This document shows, piece by piece, positions 18,044 through 26,569 of a stretch of DNA of 64,000 nt (the first letter of the stretch is position 1; each line of letters begins with the position of its first letter). The stretch is from Peptoniphilus_A harei_B. Its GTDB lineage: Bacteria > Bacillota > Clostridia > Tissierellales > Peptoniphilaceae. The stretch spans positions 62,001 to 126,000 of the forward strand of contig JAWGHR010000001.1 in NCBI GenBank assembly GCA_032560695.1, given 5' to 3'. Position numbers and translations under genes: made by a program. A model generated the notes under the pieces. The model searched no databases. It saw only the letters and a program-made list of their open reading frames with translations, and was not told where the DNA came from.

Positions 18044-19279
18044 ATGAAAGCAAGTATTCTAACAATAGGTAAAGAAATTCTAATTGGATCAATTTTAAAC
18101 ACAAACTCAAAGTATATTTCAAAAAAATTAACTGATATGGGAATAGATGTTATAAGACAAGTCTCAGTAGATGATGGTTTAGATGAAATTGTTGAAGAAC
18201 TAAACTACATTTCTAAATTATCTGATTTAATAGTAGTATGTGGAGGCCTCGGACCTACTGAAGACGATTTAACGAGAGATGCGGTAGCAAAATTCTTAAA
18301 TAGAAGAGTTTATCTCGACGAAGATGAAAAAAGAAAATTGGAAGTCAGGTTTAATAGATTTGGAAGAACAATGACTCCAAACAATCTTAAGCAAGTTATG
18401 CTTATAGAAGGATCTGAAAAAATTGATAATAAATGGGGAGTCGCTCTCGGGGAGTTCATAGAGTTCAATGATAAAAAAATTATCTTATTACCAGGACCTC
18501 CAAATGAAATGGAACCAATGTTAGATTATTATTTTGCTAACAAGTCTTTTACTAAAGACAATATAATTATAAAATCTATTGATATAATTGGACTTGGTGA
18601 GTCTATTATTGAAGACAGAATAAGAAAAATGAACTTCCAAGAAAAAGATATTTCTATTAATACTTTTGCCCACGGAACTCATACCGAAGTTAAAATTATT
18701 GGAAAAAATTCTGACAAAGATAAACTTATATCTTCTATCGAAGATACAGTTAATTCTCTATACAAAGAATTTAAGACTCATATTTATTCAGAAAATAATG
18801 AAGATGTTGCAAAACAAATTGTAGATATTTTAAGAAAAAATAATTTAAAAATTTCTTTTGCAGAATCTATAACTGGTGGAATGCTAGCATCAGCCATCAC
18901 TGATATAAGTGGAGCATCTAACGTTATTGAGATCTCCTATGTTACTTATTCCAATGATTCTAAAAATAAAAATTTAAAGGTATCTAATGATACACTTAAG
19001 GAATTTGGTGCAATAAGTGAGAATACTGCTTGTGAAATGGCCAAGGGAGTAAAAGAAAAGTCCCTAGCTGATATTGGAGTTTCAACAACGGGGGAAGCTG
19101 GGCCAAATTCATCAGAAACAGAAGTTGGAAATGTCTTTACCTGTATTTATTTTGGTGAAGATAATTATTATACAAAACATTATTTCTTTTCAGGAGATAG
19201 AAATAAAATACGCAGAAGCACTGTAAATAGAGTTTTATCTCACATTCTTTATTTACTTAGAAAAAATTTTAAGGAGTAA
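18044..19279 (+). CDS. cinA: CinA family protein (competence/damage-inducible, NMN deamidase domain)
   Basis: The 411-residue protein has both halves of the full-length family: an N-terminal molybdopterin-binding-like domain (GKEILIGSILNTNSKY, GGLGPTEDDLTRDA, LPGPPNEM) and a C-terminal nicotinamide-nucleotide amidase-like domain (SFAESITGGMLASAITD, TGEAGP). By family knowledge it processes pyridine nucleotides; its role in competence varies. It lies two bases before recA and is probably co-transcribed with it. Confidence 0.93.
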   Translation: MKASILTIGKEILIGSILNTNSKYISKKLTDMGIDVIRQVSVDDGLDEIVEELNYISKLSDLIVVCGGLGPTEDDLTRDAVAKFLNRRVYLDEDEKRKLEVRFNRFGRTMTPNNLKQVMLIEGSEKIDNKWGVALGEFIEFNDKKIILLPGPPNEMEPMLDYYFANKSFTKDNIIIKSIDIIGLGESIIEDRIRKMNFQEKDISINTFAHGTHTEVKIIGKNSDKDKLISSIEDTVNSLYKEFKTHIYSENNEDVAKQIVDILRKNNLKISFAESITGGMLASAITDISGASNVIEISYVTYSNDSKNKNLKVSNDTLKEFGAISENTACEMAKGVKEKSLADIGVSTTGEAGPNSSETEVGNVFTCIYFGEDNYYTKHYFFSGDRNKIRRSTVNRVLSHILYLLRKNFKE

Positions 19280-19281
19280 TT

Positions 19282-20343
19282 ATGAAAGAAAGCAATTTAA
19301 GTAAAGAAAAACAAGAAGCTCTTCACAACGTCATATCAAAAATTGAAAAACAATACGGTGAAGGATCTGTGATGATCCTTGGTGAAGATGTTAAATTAGA
19401 CATTGAATCTATACCTACTGGCTCACTTGCTCTTGATATTGCCCTTGGAATTGGTGGTATTCCTAAGGGAAGAATTATAGAAATATATGGACCAGAATCA
19501 TCAGGTAAAACTACTTTGGCTTTGCATATGTTAGCTGAAGCACAAAAAATTGGTGGAACAGGGGCTTTTGTAGACGCTGAACATGCTCTTGATGCTGGCT
19601 ACGCAAAAAACCTTGGAGTTGATGTAGAAAATCTAATTATTTCTCAACCTGATACTGGTGAACAAGCCTTAGAAATAACTGAAGCTCTTGTAAGATCTAA
19701 CGCAGTAGATTTAATTATTATAGACTCAGTTGCTGCACTTGTTCCAAAAGCGGAAATTGATGGTGACATGGGCGCTGCACAAATAGGTCTTCAAGCTAGA
19801 CTTATGTCTCAAGCTCTTAGAAAATTAACTGGGGCAATTAATAAATCAAAATGTACAGTTGTATTTATTAACCAACTTAGAGAAAAAGTTGGTATCATGT
19901 TTGGTAATCCAGAAACTACTACAGGAGGTAGAGCTCTTAAGTTTTATTCATCTGTAAGGCTTGATATTAGAAAGTCTGAAAACATCAAAAAAGGTGATGA
20001 AATTATTGGTAACAGAGTTAGGGTAAAAGTTGTTAAAAATAAAATAGCTCCACCTTTTAGGCAAGCAGAGTTTGATATTATGTACGGTAAAGGAATCTCT
20101 AGCGTTGGTAATATACTTGATGTTGCAGCTGAAGCTGACATTGTAAAAAAAGCAGGAGCCTGGTACTCTTATGGTGAAGAAAGACTAGGTCAAGGTAGAG
20201 AAAATGCCAAAGACTTTTTGGAAGAAAATCCTGAACTACTAAAGGAAATTGACCACAAGGTTAGGCTTCACTACAATCTTCTTGAAGATGATGAAAACAT
20301 AGAAGGCAATGAGGAAGAAAACACAGCTAATAATGAAGAATAA
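19282..20343 (+). CDS. recA: Recombinase RecA
   Basis: Forms filaments on single-stranded DNA, drives strand exchange and stimulates LexA self-cleavage. The 353-residue protein has Walker A GPESSGKTT (about 66-74), the DAEHALD segment, INQLREKVG and an acidic C-terminal tail. It starts two bases after cinA with AAGGAG before the ATG. No promoter or SOS-type box is visible in the tiny gap, so any SOS control must act from within or upstream of cinA. Confidence 0.98.
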   Translation: MKESNLSKEKQEALHNVISKIEKQYGEGSVMILGEDVKLDIESIPTGSLALDIALGIGGIPKGRIIEIYGPESSGKTTLALHMLAEAQKIGGTGAFVDAEHALDAGYAKNLGVDVENLIISQPDTGEQALEITEALVRSNAVDLIIIDSVAALVPKAEIDGDMGAAQIGLQARLMSQALRKLTGAINKSKCTVVFINQLREKVGIMFGNPETTTGGRALKFYSSVRLDIRKSENIKKGDEIIGNRVRVKVVKNKIAPPFRQAEFDIMYGKGISSVGNILDVAAEADIVKKAGAWYSYGEERLGQGRENAKDFLEENPELLKEIDHKVRLHYNLLEDDENIEGNEEENTANNEE

Positions 20344-20354
20344 GGCGTGATTTA

Positions 20355-21335
20355 TTGAAATTACTTTATTTAACAGATACTCACATAAGAGGTACTAGCC
20401 CCAAAAACAGATTAGATGATTATTGTGAAACTTTAAAAGAAAAATTAAAAGAAATTTCAAATATAGTTAAAGAAGAGAATATTGATTTTGTTTTGCATGG
20501 AGGAGACTTATTTGACAGACCTGATGTGTCTGTCAGTATAGTCTCGGAATTTGCACAAATTTTTCAATCCTTTGGGGTCCCTATATATATAATAAGTGGC
20601 AATCATGATATATTTGGTCACAACCCAGACACCTTAGATAGAACGATGCTTGGTCTTTTATGTAATCTTGGAATTATGCATCTTGTGAACTATAAAAAAA
20701 TTATTCTAGAGAAAGATGATTTAAGAGTTCAACTTACAGGATCTCCTTATATTTATTCAATGGATGAAATTACCAATAGAGATAACTATAAGGTAGCAGA
20801 AGTTGATGAGTCATGTAAATATTCCATCCATATGACTCATGGATTTTTAATTGACAAACCTTTTATTAAAGAAGTTAATCATACTTTAATAGAAGATATT
20901 AGAGATACAAAAGCTGATATTACTCTAGGGGGACATTACCACTTTGGATTTAAAACTGTTGAACTCGATAATAAGTTCTTCGTAAATCCTGGTGCCTTAA
21001 TAAGGATTTCTAATTCAAAAATTGAAATGAAGAGAAGACCTAAGGTTGATATTATTAGCTTAGATGAAGATATTCATATAGAAGAAAGATATTTAAAATC
21101 TGCTAAATCAGGAGAAGAAGTGCTAGACAGGTCAGAAATGGAAAGACATCAATTTAAGGGAATTAAGATGGCAGAATTTAAGGAGAGTATAGAAGCTTCT
21201 GCAAACTATAAGAGTCTCGATATTTTTGATTTGCTCTTAAGAATTTCTAAAAGTGAAAATATTAGTGAGGAAGTTAAAAGCGAAGCTCTAAAGAGAGTAG
21301 AAGAAGCCCAAATTAATGAGGTTAGATACTCATGA
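20355..21335 (+). CDS. Mre11/SbcD-like metallophosphoesterase
   Basis: Predicted DNA nuclease subunit. The 326-residue protein has the calcineurin-type ladder of Mre11/SbcD: DTHIRG near residue 7, GGDLFD (about 49-54), GNHD (about 79-82), a later MTHGF, and GGHYHFG. A C-terminal helical region (about 235-326) could bind the partner ATPase. It starts at TTG 20355 with a weak site, 11 bases after recA, and overlaps the next gene, a Rad50-like ATPase half, by four bases. It is shorter than E. coli SbcD, so I leave the symbol empty. Confidence 0.8.
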   Translation: MKLLYLTDTHIRGTSPKNRLDDYCETLKEKLKEISNIVKEENIDFVLHGGDLFDRPDVSVSIVSEFAQIFQSFGVPIYIISGNHDIFGHNPDTLDRTMLGLLCNLGIMHLVNYKKIILEKDDLRVQLTGSPYIYSMDEITNRDNYKVAEVDESCKYSIHMTHGFLIDKPFIKEVNHTLIEDIRDTKADITLGGHYHFGFKTVELDNKFFVNPGALIRISNSKIEMKRRPKVDIISLDEDIHIEERYLKSAKSGEEVLDRSEMERHQFKGIKMAEFKESIEASANYKSLDIFDLLLRISKSENISEEVKSEALKRVEEAQINEVRYS

Positions 21336-22783
21336 TTTATATAAAAAATGTAGAACTTATAAATTTCCAATCTCACAATCATACAGAAATAGAATTTGAC
21401 CGAGGCCTTAATGTTATCCTCGGTAATTCTGATGCTGGTAAAACTGCAATTTTAAGGGCAATAAAATGGGCACTATTCAATGAACCAAAAGGTGATTATT
21501 TTATCAGGCAAGGGGAGAGGGATGTATCTGTAAAAGTTACTTTCTCTAATGGTGTAGTAGTTGAAAGATCAAGGACTCCATCTAAAAACTCCTATTATCT
21601 TCTTGATGCCGAAGGTCAAGAAATGCGTTTCGAAGGATTTGGATTAGATGTTCCAAAAGAAATAACTGATGCTATCCAGATGTATAAAGTTTCATTAGAT
21701 AATTCTAATAACAAAGTCATTCTAAATATTGCAGAGCAACTAGATGGACCTTTCTTGTTAAATGATCAAGCATCTATGAGAGCTTCTGCTATTGGAAGAC
21801 TTATTGGAGTTAATTATGTAGATGATGCTCTTAGGACTGTTGTAAGAGATAATAAGAGAATTAATCAAGAAATTGACAATCTCAGAGCTAGTAAAGATGA
21901 AGTTAAAGAACAATTAAAAGAATTTGACTATCTTAAAGATTATAAAGATAAATTCCAAAAACTTTCTAATATTAGAGATAAAATAAAGGAATTAAACCAA
22001 AGATTAAACCTAGTATCTAGCTTAAAAGAACAATATGATCAATGCAATTTTGAGCTAGAAAAAATTAATAATCTACTGGAAAACTTTAAGAATTTAAATA
22101 AGATTGATTCAATTATTCCTATAATAGAAGGTAATCTAATTAAAAGAAACACTTACGAATCATACATTGCTAGATTAGATCGAACAGAATCTGAGATTTT
22201 AAATATCTCTAATACTTTAGATAATTTAAAGAATATTGATTCTATATACGAGAAAGCTAAAGACATTGAGATTATAGAAAAAAAACTCGATTCTTATTCA
22301 AAACTTTTTCAACAATATAGAATTAACACTGACCTAATTAATGAAACAAAAAAAGATTTAAATTTATTTAGAAATAGCGATAGGATTGCATGTATAAATA
22401 ACTCTTTAGATGAAAGGATAAGTCTATATACTAAAATATTTTCAGCAAAGGAAAATCTTTTAGCAATTAATGACAAGTTAAATTATGGCAATGATTATAT
22501 AAAAAACTTTAGCAATAATGATGCTATAGAAAATATTTCTGAGAAATTGGAGAATAAGATAAGGTCTTTGATTATTCTAGGAGATTTTCATAAAAAATTA
22601 AAAGAGCTACAGAATAATTATATGCTAGAGAATAAAGAGCTTGCTGAAATTAAAAGTAATTTGAAAATTTATACTGAGTCATACGAAAAAACTATTCTAG
22701 AAATTGGGGTTTGTCCCTTCTGCTATAGCGAAATAAATAATGACTCCATTGAACATATAAAATACCATTTGAGGAATGATTAA
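21332..22783 (+). CDS. Rad50/SbcC-like ATPase, N-terminal half with C-terminal zinc motif
   Basis: The 483-residue protein starts like Rad50/RecF/SMC ATPases: IKNVELINFQSH, Walker A GNSDAGKTA (about 31-39) and a Q-loop region. From about 175 to 455 it is coiled coil. It lacks Walker B and the ABC signature. It ends in CPFC (Cys461, Cys464) with His475 and His479, a CX2C-X10-HX3H arrangement at the position where Rad50 has its zinc hook. The stop TAA is followed directly and in the same frame by the ATG of the next gene. The missing half is at 23022-23672. Probable partner of the nuclease at 20355. Confidence 0.75.
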   Translation: MIYIKNVELINFQSHNHTEIEFDRGLNVILGNSDAGKTAILRAIKWALFNEPKGDYFIRQGERDVSVKVTFSNGVVVERSRTPSKNSYYLLDAEGQEMRFEGFGLDVPKEITDAIQMYKVSLDNSNNKVILNIAEQLDGPFLLNDQASMRASAIGRLIGVNYVDDALRTVVRDNKRINQEIDNLRASKDEVKEQLKEFDYLKDYKDKFQKLSNIRDKIKELNQRLNLVSSLKEQYDQCNFELEKINNLLENFKNLNKIDSIIPIIEGNLIKRNTYESYIARLDRTESEILNISNTLDNLKNIDSIYEKAKDIEIIEKKLDSYSKLFQQYRINTDLINETKKDLNLFRNSDRIACINNSLDERISLYTKIFSAKENLLAINDKLNYGNDYIKNFSNNDAIENISEKLENKIRSLIILGDFHKKLKELQNNYMLENKELAEIKSNLKIYTESYEKTILEIGVCPFCYSEINNDSIEHIKYHLRND

Positions 22784-23017
22784 ATGAATTACGAAGAAAA
22801 CTTAAAAAATTTAAAAGAACAACTAGACAGGTTAAAAAATATGAAGTATAAGTCTGAAGCTAGACTTGAGCAACTTAATGCTCAAAAGAAAGATATTTTA
22901 AATGAAATCGAAAAATTAGGTATTAAACCTGAAGATCTTGAAAATGAAATATCAAATTTAAAGAGCGAAATAGATAGGCTTTTTGCTGAAGCCAATGACT
23001 TAATGCCAAGGTTGTGA
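22784..23017 (+). CDS. Small coiled-coil protein within the split Rad50-like set
   Basis: The 77-residue protein is almost entirely charged heptad-like helix (ENLKNLKEQLDRLKN, then LNEIEKLGIKPEDLENEI) and has no other domain. Its ATG follows the preceding TAA with no gap, and GAGGA about nine bases upstream can serve as its own ribosome-binding site. It would supply part of the returning coil of a Rad50-like arm, or be a separate accessory subunit. I know no named family for it. Confidence 0.6.
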   Translation: MNYEENLKNLKEQLDRLKNMKYKSEARLEQLNAQKKDILNEIEKLGIKPEDLENEISNLKSEIDRLFAEANDLMPRL

Positions 23018-23021
23018 TTAC

Positions 23022-23672
23022 TTGGATCTTAAAGAATTAGATCAAAACTTAAGCAAATTAAATAATAAAATTTTAAGCGATGAAGGTAAAATTGAGATTT
23101 TAAATAATCAATTGAAAAAAATAGAAAAAAATCTTGAGGATAAAGAAAAATATAGCGAAGTCCTTACTCAAGTGTCACTACTTTTTCAAAAGACTTCTGA
23201 ATTTGCTAGAGAACAATCAAAAAGGCAAATTGAAGATACTGTAACTAAGTGTCTTCAGTTTATTTTTGAAACAGATATAGAATTTTTAATAGAATTATCA
23301 GAAGCAAGATCTGTCCCTATTGCAGACTTTTTTGTTCAATCAAACTATTATGAAGGCTATAGCATAAAGACCAAGCCCGAGATAGCTAGAGGTGGGGGAG
23401 TTGTGGATATCATTTCTCTTGCCCTTAGAATTGCTTTCTTGCAACAAAACCAACCAATATTATCTGGTCCATTGATATTAGATGAGCCAGGTAAGCATGT
23501 GAGCAATGATTATATTTTTAACCTTGGGGAGTTTTTAAAACAATCATCAAATATTTTCAACAGGCAAATTATAATGGTAACACACAATCCTCATTTATCT
23601 CAAATTTCTGATAAGGCTTTTCAAGTTAAAAATAAGAAGGGAATTAGTGAAGTAAGCCCTTATCAAGAGTAA
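23022..23672 (+). CDS. Rad50/SbcC-like ATPase, C-terminal half
   Basis: The 216-residue protein begins with about 65 residues of coiled coil and ends in an ABC-ATPase lobe: signature-like ARGGGVVDIISLALRIAF (about 122-139), Walker B PLILDEPGKHVSND, and the switch His in VTHNPHLS. It has no Walker A, which is on the protein at 21332-22783, so the two must combine to make an ATP site. The only start in the open frame is TTG 23022, with a weak AAGG ten bases upstream; its frame is +1 relative to the two preceding genes. Confidence 0.75.
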   Translation: MDLKELDQNLSKLNNKILSDEGKIEILNNQLKKIEKNLEDKEKYSEVLTQVSLLFQKTSEFAREQSKRQIEDTVTKCLQFIFETDIEFLIELSEARSVPIADFFVQSNYYEGYSIKTKPEIARGGGVVDIISLALRIAFLQQNQPILSGPLILDEPGKHVSNDYIFNLGEFLKQSSNIFNRQIIMVTHNPHLSQISDKAFQVKNKKGISEVSPYQE

Positions 23673-23679
23673 TATTTTC

Positions 23680-23708
23680 TTGACTTTAGCAAGTAAAATT
23701 GTTAGTAT
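23680..23708 (+). promoter_or_regulatory. Promoter of yerC
   Basis: TTGACT (23680-23685), a 17-base spacer and TAGTAT (23703-23708) lie in the 102-base gap before yerC. This implies that yerC is transcribed on its own. Confidence 0.5.
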
Positions 23709-23774
23709 ATTAATGAACATATAGAGCGTTTATGTATTATATTAATATTAAACTTTAAGACAGGAGGATATATA

Positions 23775-24092
23775 ATGATTTACGACTCAAAATTAAAGAA
23801 TAAAGATGTCGATGGGTTATTCGAAGCTATTCTTTTACTTGAAAATTTAGAAGAATGTTATAGATTTTTTGAAGACATTTGTACCGTTAAGGAGTTGCAA
23901 GCAATTGCACAAAGACTACAAGTTGTTAAGTTACTAGTTAAAAATAAAACTTACCATGAAATTGAAAGTGAAACTGGAGCTTCAACAGCTACTATTTCTA
24001 GAATTAATAGATCTTTAAACTACGGCTCTGATGGATATAAACTTGTTTTACAAAGATTAAATTTTATAGATGAAGACGAAGAAAAAGAATAA
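23775..24092 (+). CDS. yerC: YerC/YecD family TrpR-related DNA-binding protein
   Basis: The 105-residue protein matches the TrpR-like YerC/YecD family: a helical N-terminus, FFEDICTVKELQAIAQRLQVVKLL and a helix-turn-helix ending in SETGASTATISRINRSLNYG. TrpR itself represses tryptophan genes, but for YerC-type proteins the ligand is not established and no trp gene is nearby. AGGAGGA precedes the ATG. It has its own promoter and ends in the shared terminator with rqcH. Confidence 0.88.
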   Translation: MIYDSKLKNKDVDGLFEAILLLENLEECYRFFEDICTVKELQAIAQRLQVVKLLVKNKTYHEIESETGASTATISRINRSLNYGSDGYKLVLQRLNFIDEDEEKE

Positions 24093-24111
24093 GGAATTCC
24101 TTATTCTTTTT
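24082..24111. terminator. Bidirectional terminator between yerC and rqcH
   Basis: A perfect 30-bp palindrome centred at 24096/24097 (core AAGGAATTCCTT) with A-rich and T-rich ends includes the yerC stop codon and touches the rqcH stop. It can terminate both convergent transcripts. Confidence 0.85.
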
Positions 24112-25832
24112 TATATGTTTACATTTATAGTTTTATAATTTGTATAAGTTACTAATCCAGGCTTTTTCGCCGGATGCCTTTTTACATACATCTTAAAGGT
24201 ATAATCAACAGGAATGTTTTGTGACTTTGATAATGAACTATACTTAGCTGCTAGCTTCGCTGCAGTCATCATTGCAGTGTTTGAAAAATCTCTATTATCA
24301 TTTTTTAAGATTACATGAGAACCTGGTGCATCCTTAACATGAAACCACAGGTCATTTTTTTTAGCTTTTTTTAGGGTCAAATAGTCATTTTGTCTATTGT
24401 TCCTACCTATATAAATATCAAACCCGTCTTCTGTTTTTAATTTAATATAATTTTCTTGTGAGTCTTTTCTTTTCTTTTTATTATTTTTACTACGTTTTTT
24501 TAAATAACCTTCTTTTTCTAGCTCTTCATATAAATCATCAATTTCGTCAGGTGTCTCTGCAAAATCTATATTTAATAATATTGATTCCAGGTATTCAACT
24601 TCTGATTTTCCTATATTTATTTGTTCTTCTAAATATACAGCTGCGTTTTTTAGTTTAGAATATTTTTTGTAATACTTTGAAGCATTTCCAGGTCCATCTA
24701 ATTTCGAATCAAGTGGAATTACTATTTCTTCCATTTCATTATAAAAGTTCTCAACTGTAACATTATCAGAACCTTTTTCTATTCTATGAAAATTTGAAGA
24801 AATTAGATCAGCGTAAACTTTATATTTCTCTCTATTTAGGGCCAGATTGAGTTCATTTGATTGGTTTGATATCTTCCTATTAATTTTATCAATATGCTTC
24901 TTAACAGCCCTTCTAAGCTCTTTACTCTTGGATCCGAGAGAATCACGTAAAAATTTTGAATTATAAAACTCTTCCAGTAGGGAAGAGATACTATCGGTTT
25001 TTACTTTTTCTTTCTCACTCAATTCTTTTAAATCTATAGAATAAAAGTCTTTAAATATTTCTTCTTTATAAATTTTTATTGGTACAAATTTATTTCCTTT
25101 TATGTCTAGAAAGATATCCAAAAATACTTTATTTAATATATCAATTTCTTGATCATTAAGTGAAAGTATATTCTTTTTAAAGTCAATATTAGTCCTATAT
25201 TCAATCTCTTCACACATCTGAGGACTTATGCCTGTAAAAGTTTTTAAAAAGAAAGATTTTAAGTTGAAATTTTCTTCGCAATTTTTTATTAAATCTATAA
25301 TAGAGTCTGTTTCACAAGGATCTAGGCCTTGAGAAATGTCTTCTTCATTATAAATAAGGCCTGGAAGGATTTCTCTAACGCTTGAAAGATTAAAATTAAC
25401 TCTCTTCAGTGAGTCTATAATTTTCTTGCTTTCATTATCAATTAATATGACATTTGAATGCTTGCCCATAAGTTCAATTATAAGTGACTTTTCACTATAT
25501 AATCCAAGTTCATCTCGAGACTTGACATGTATTTCTACAATCCTATCCATCTTATATTGGCCCACACTTAAAATTTGATTGTTCTCAAGGTGCTTTCTAA
25601 GAAGCATGCAAAAAGCAGGGGGATTCTGTGGACTATCAAAAATCTCTTCACTAAAATACATCCTAGGACTTCCAGAAATAGAAATAAAGAGTCGCTCTCT
25701 TTTACCATTAGCTCTTATATTTATTAGAAGATCATTGTTGTCGCTTTGGTAAATTTTATCTATTCTACCACCATTGACACGATTATTTATTTCATATACT
25801 AAATTTTTTACTACTGTACCATCTAATGACAT
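24111..25832 (-). CDS. rqcH: Ribosome quality control protein RqcH (NFACT family; formerly fibronectin-binding protein A-like)
   Basis: Bacterial Rqc2/NEMF homologue that adds C-terminal alanine tails to chains stuck on 50S subunits. The 573-residue protein has the NFACT-N domain with Asp96-Arg97 in KMDRIVEIH, matching the Asp-Arg pair needed for tRNA use in the Bacillus protein, a central coiled coil (about 290-430), and the NFACT-R domain (WFHVKDAPGSHVIL). AGGTGA precedes the ATG. It stands alone between a convergent terminator and a gene-free region. Confidence 0.93.
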   Translation of the reverse strand: MSLDGTVVKNLVYEINNRVNGGRIDKIYQSDNNDLLINIRANGKRERLFISISGSPRMYFSEEIFDSPQNPPAFCMLLRKHLENNQILSVGQYKMDRIVEIHVKSRDELGLYSEKSLIIELMGKHSNVILIDNESKKIIDSLKRVNFNLSSVREILPGLIYNEEDISQGLDPCETDSIIDLIKNCEENFNLKSFFLKTFTGISPQMCEEIEYRTNIDFKKNILSLNDQEIDILNKVFLDIFLDIKGNKFVPIKIYKEEIFKDFYSIDLKELSEKEKVKTDSISSLLEEFYNSKFLRDSLGSKSKELRRAVKKHIDKINRKISNQSNELNLALNREKYKVYADLISSNFHRIEKGSDNVTVENFYNEMEEIVIPLDSKLDGPGNASKYYKKYSKLKNAAVYLEEQINIGKSEVEYLESILLNIDFAETPDEIDDLYEELEKEGYLKKRSKNNKKKRKDSQENYIKLKTEDGFDIYIGRNNRQNDYLTLKKAKKNDLWFHVKDAPGSHVILKNDNRDFSNTAMMTAAKLAAKYSSLSKSQNIPVDYTFKMYVKRHPAKKPGLVTYTNYKTINVNI

Positions 25833-26270
25833 TTTATCACCTGGAAATTATTATAACATATATTATAAAATCAATTTAGTAAAAAGTAGAAACAAGAGTT
25901 TAGAACATTTGTATTGGTAATAGGATTAAATTCAAAATTTAGGACCAAATATATGGAAAAAAATGAAGTCTGAAATGAGAGGAGTAAACATATAGATATT
26001 AACAATAAGAAATTAAGGAATCCTTTATAAATTTCTTTATAAATAAGGATCACGCTAAATTATAAAATTTTTTATTTCTTGTAGTGAAAATTCTTAAATT
26101 TATAAAACGCTAAGCTTTGTATATGGATTTAAGCAATTGTAAAAAGATATGAATAAGAGTGTATAAAACAAATATATAGAAAAATAAAATAATAATAGCT
26201 AAGAATAAGATCTAAAGATCTTATAAAAATATTTAAATAATGAAAAGTTTTGAGAAAATTATAAATAAAA

Positions 26271-26306
26271 TAAGAAGTATTTTATATGTAAGAAGTATTT
26301 TATATG
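26271..26306. repeat. Tandem duplication of an 18-base unit
   Basis: TAAGAAGTATTTTATATG occurs twice with no gap (26271-26288 and 26289-26306), identical in both copies. It lies in non-coding DNA and has no visible partner structure. Confidence 0.9.
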
Positions 26307-26413
26307 CAGGATAGTAATAATAGTTTAAAATACCTTTTAAAGCTAATGAGTATAGGTATTTAAGGATATTAAAACAAACTTAAGAAAATATAAAAATAAC
26401 TAAAAAAAATACA

Positions 26414-26449
26414 AATTTAGTCACAAAATTATTATTTTGTGACTAAATT
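26414..26449. terminator. Bidirectional terminator after the stalk-domain gene
   Basis: A 16-bp perfect stem (AATTTAGTCACAAAAT with its complement) closes a four-base loop. On the minus strand it is followed by TGTATTTTTTTT, fitting termination of the gene ending at 26570; on the plus strand it is followed by CTTCTTCTTTT. Confidence 0.85.
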
Positions 26450-26569
26450 CTTCTTCTTTTATGTTCTTTTTTATAGTAGTTTTTATGATATTTTTAGTTC
26501 CCTACTTTTATTAAAACAAACAAAATAAGATTATTTTGCTAAACTAAATTATTATTCACAATTTTTAAA

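Larger units (their letters stand above)
25833..26569. other. AT-rich gene-free stretch
   Basis: About 740 bases with no convincing gene on either strand and extreme A+T content. It contains a tandem 18-base duplication (26271-26306), a small hairpin ATAAGATC/GATCTTAT (26205-26224) and the bidirectional terminator at 26414-26449. A 60-codon frame on the minus strand (25871-26053) has a GTG start without a ribosome-binding site and I do not accept it. The rqcH promoter should lie in the first 70 bases, where two TATAAT-like elements occur without a good -35. Confidence 0.6.

Noticed and set aside
21332..23672. Treating the split Rad50-like ATPase as one gene broken by sequencing errors
   Set aside because: The second piece has its own GAGGA site and an ATG exactly after the stop, and the first piece ends in a complete zinc motif. 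Two separate errors would be needed. It cannot be fully excluded without relatives.
25871..26053. 60-codon hydrophobic minus-strand frame in the AT-rich gap
   Set aside because: It starts at GTG with no ribosome-binding site, has no recognisable domain, and its composition is what very AT-rich DNA gives by chance.
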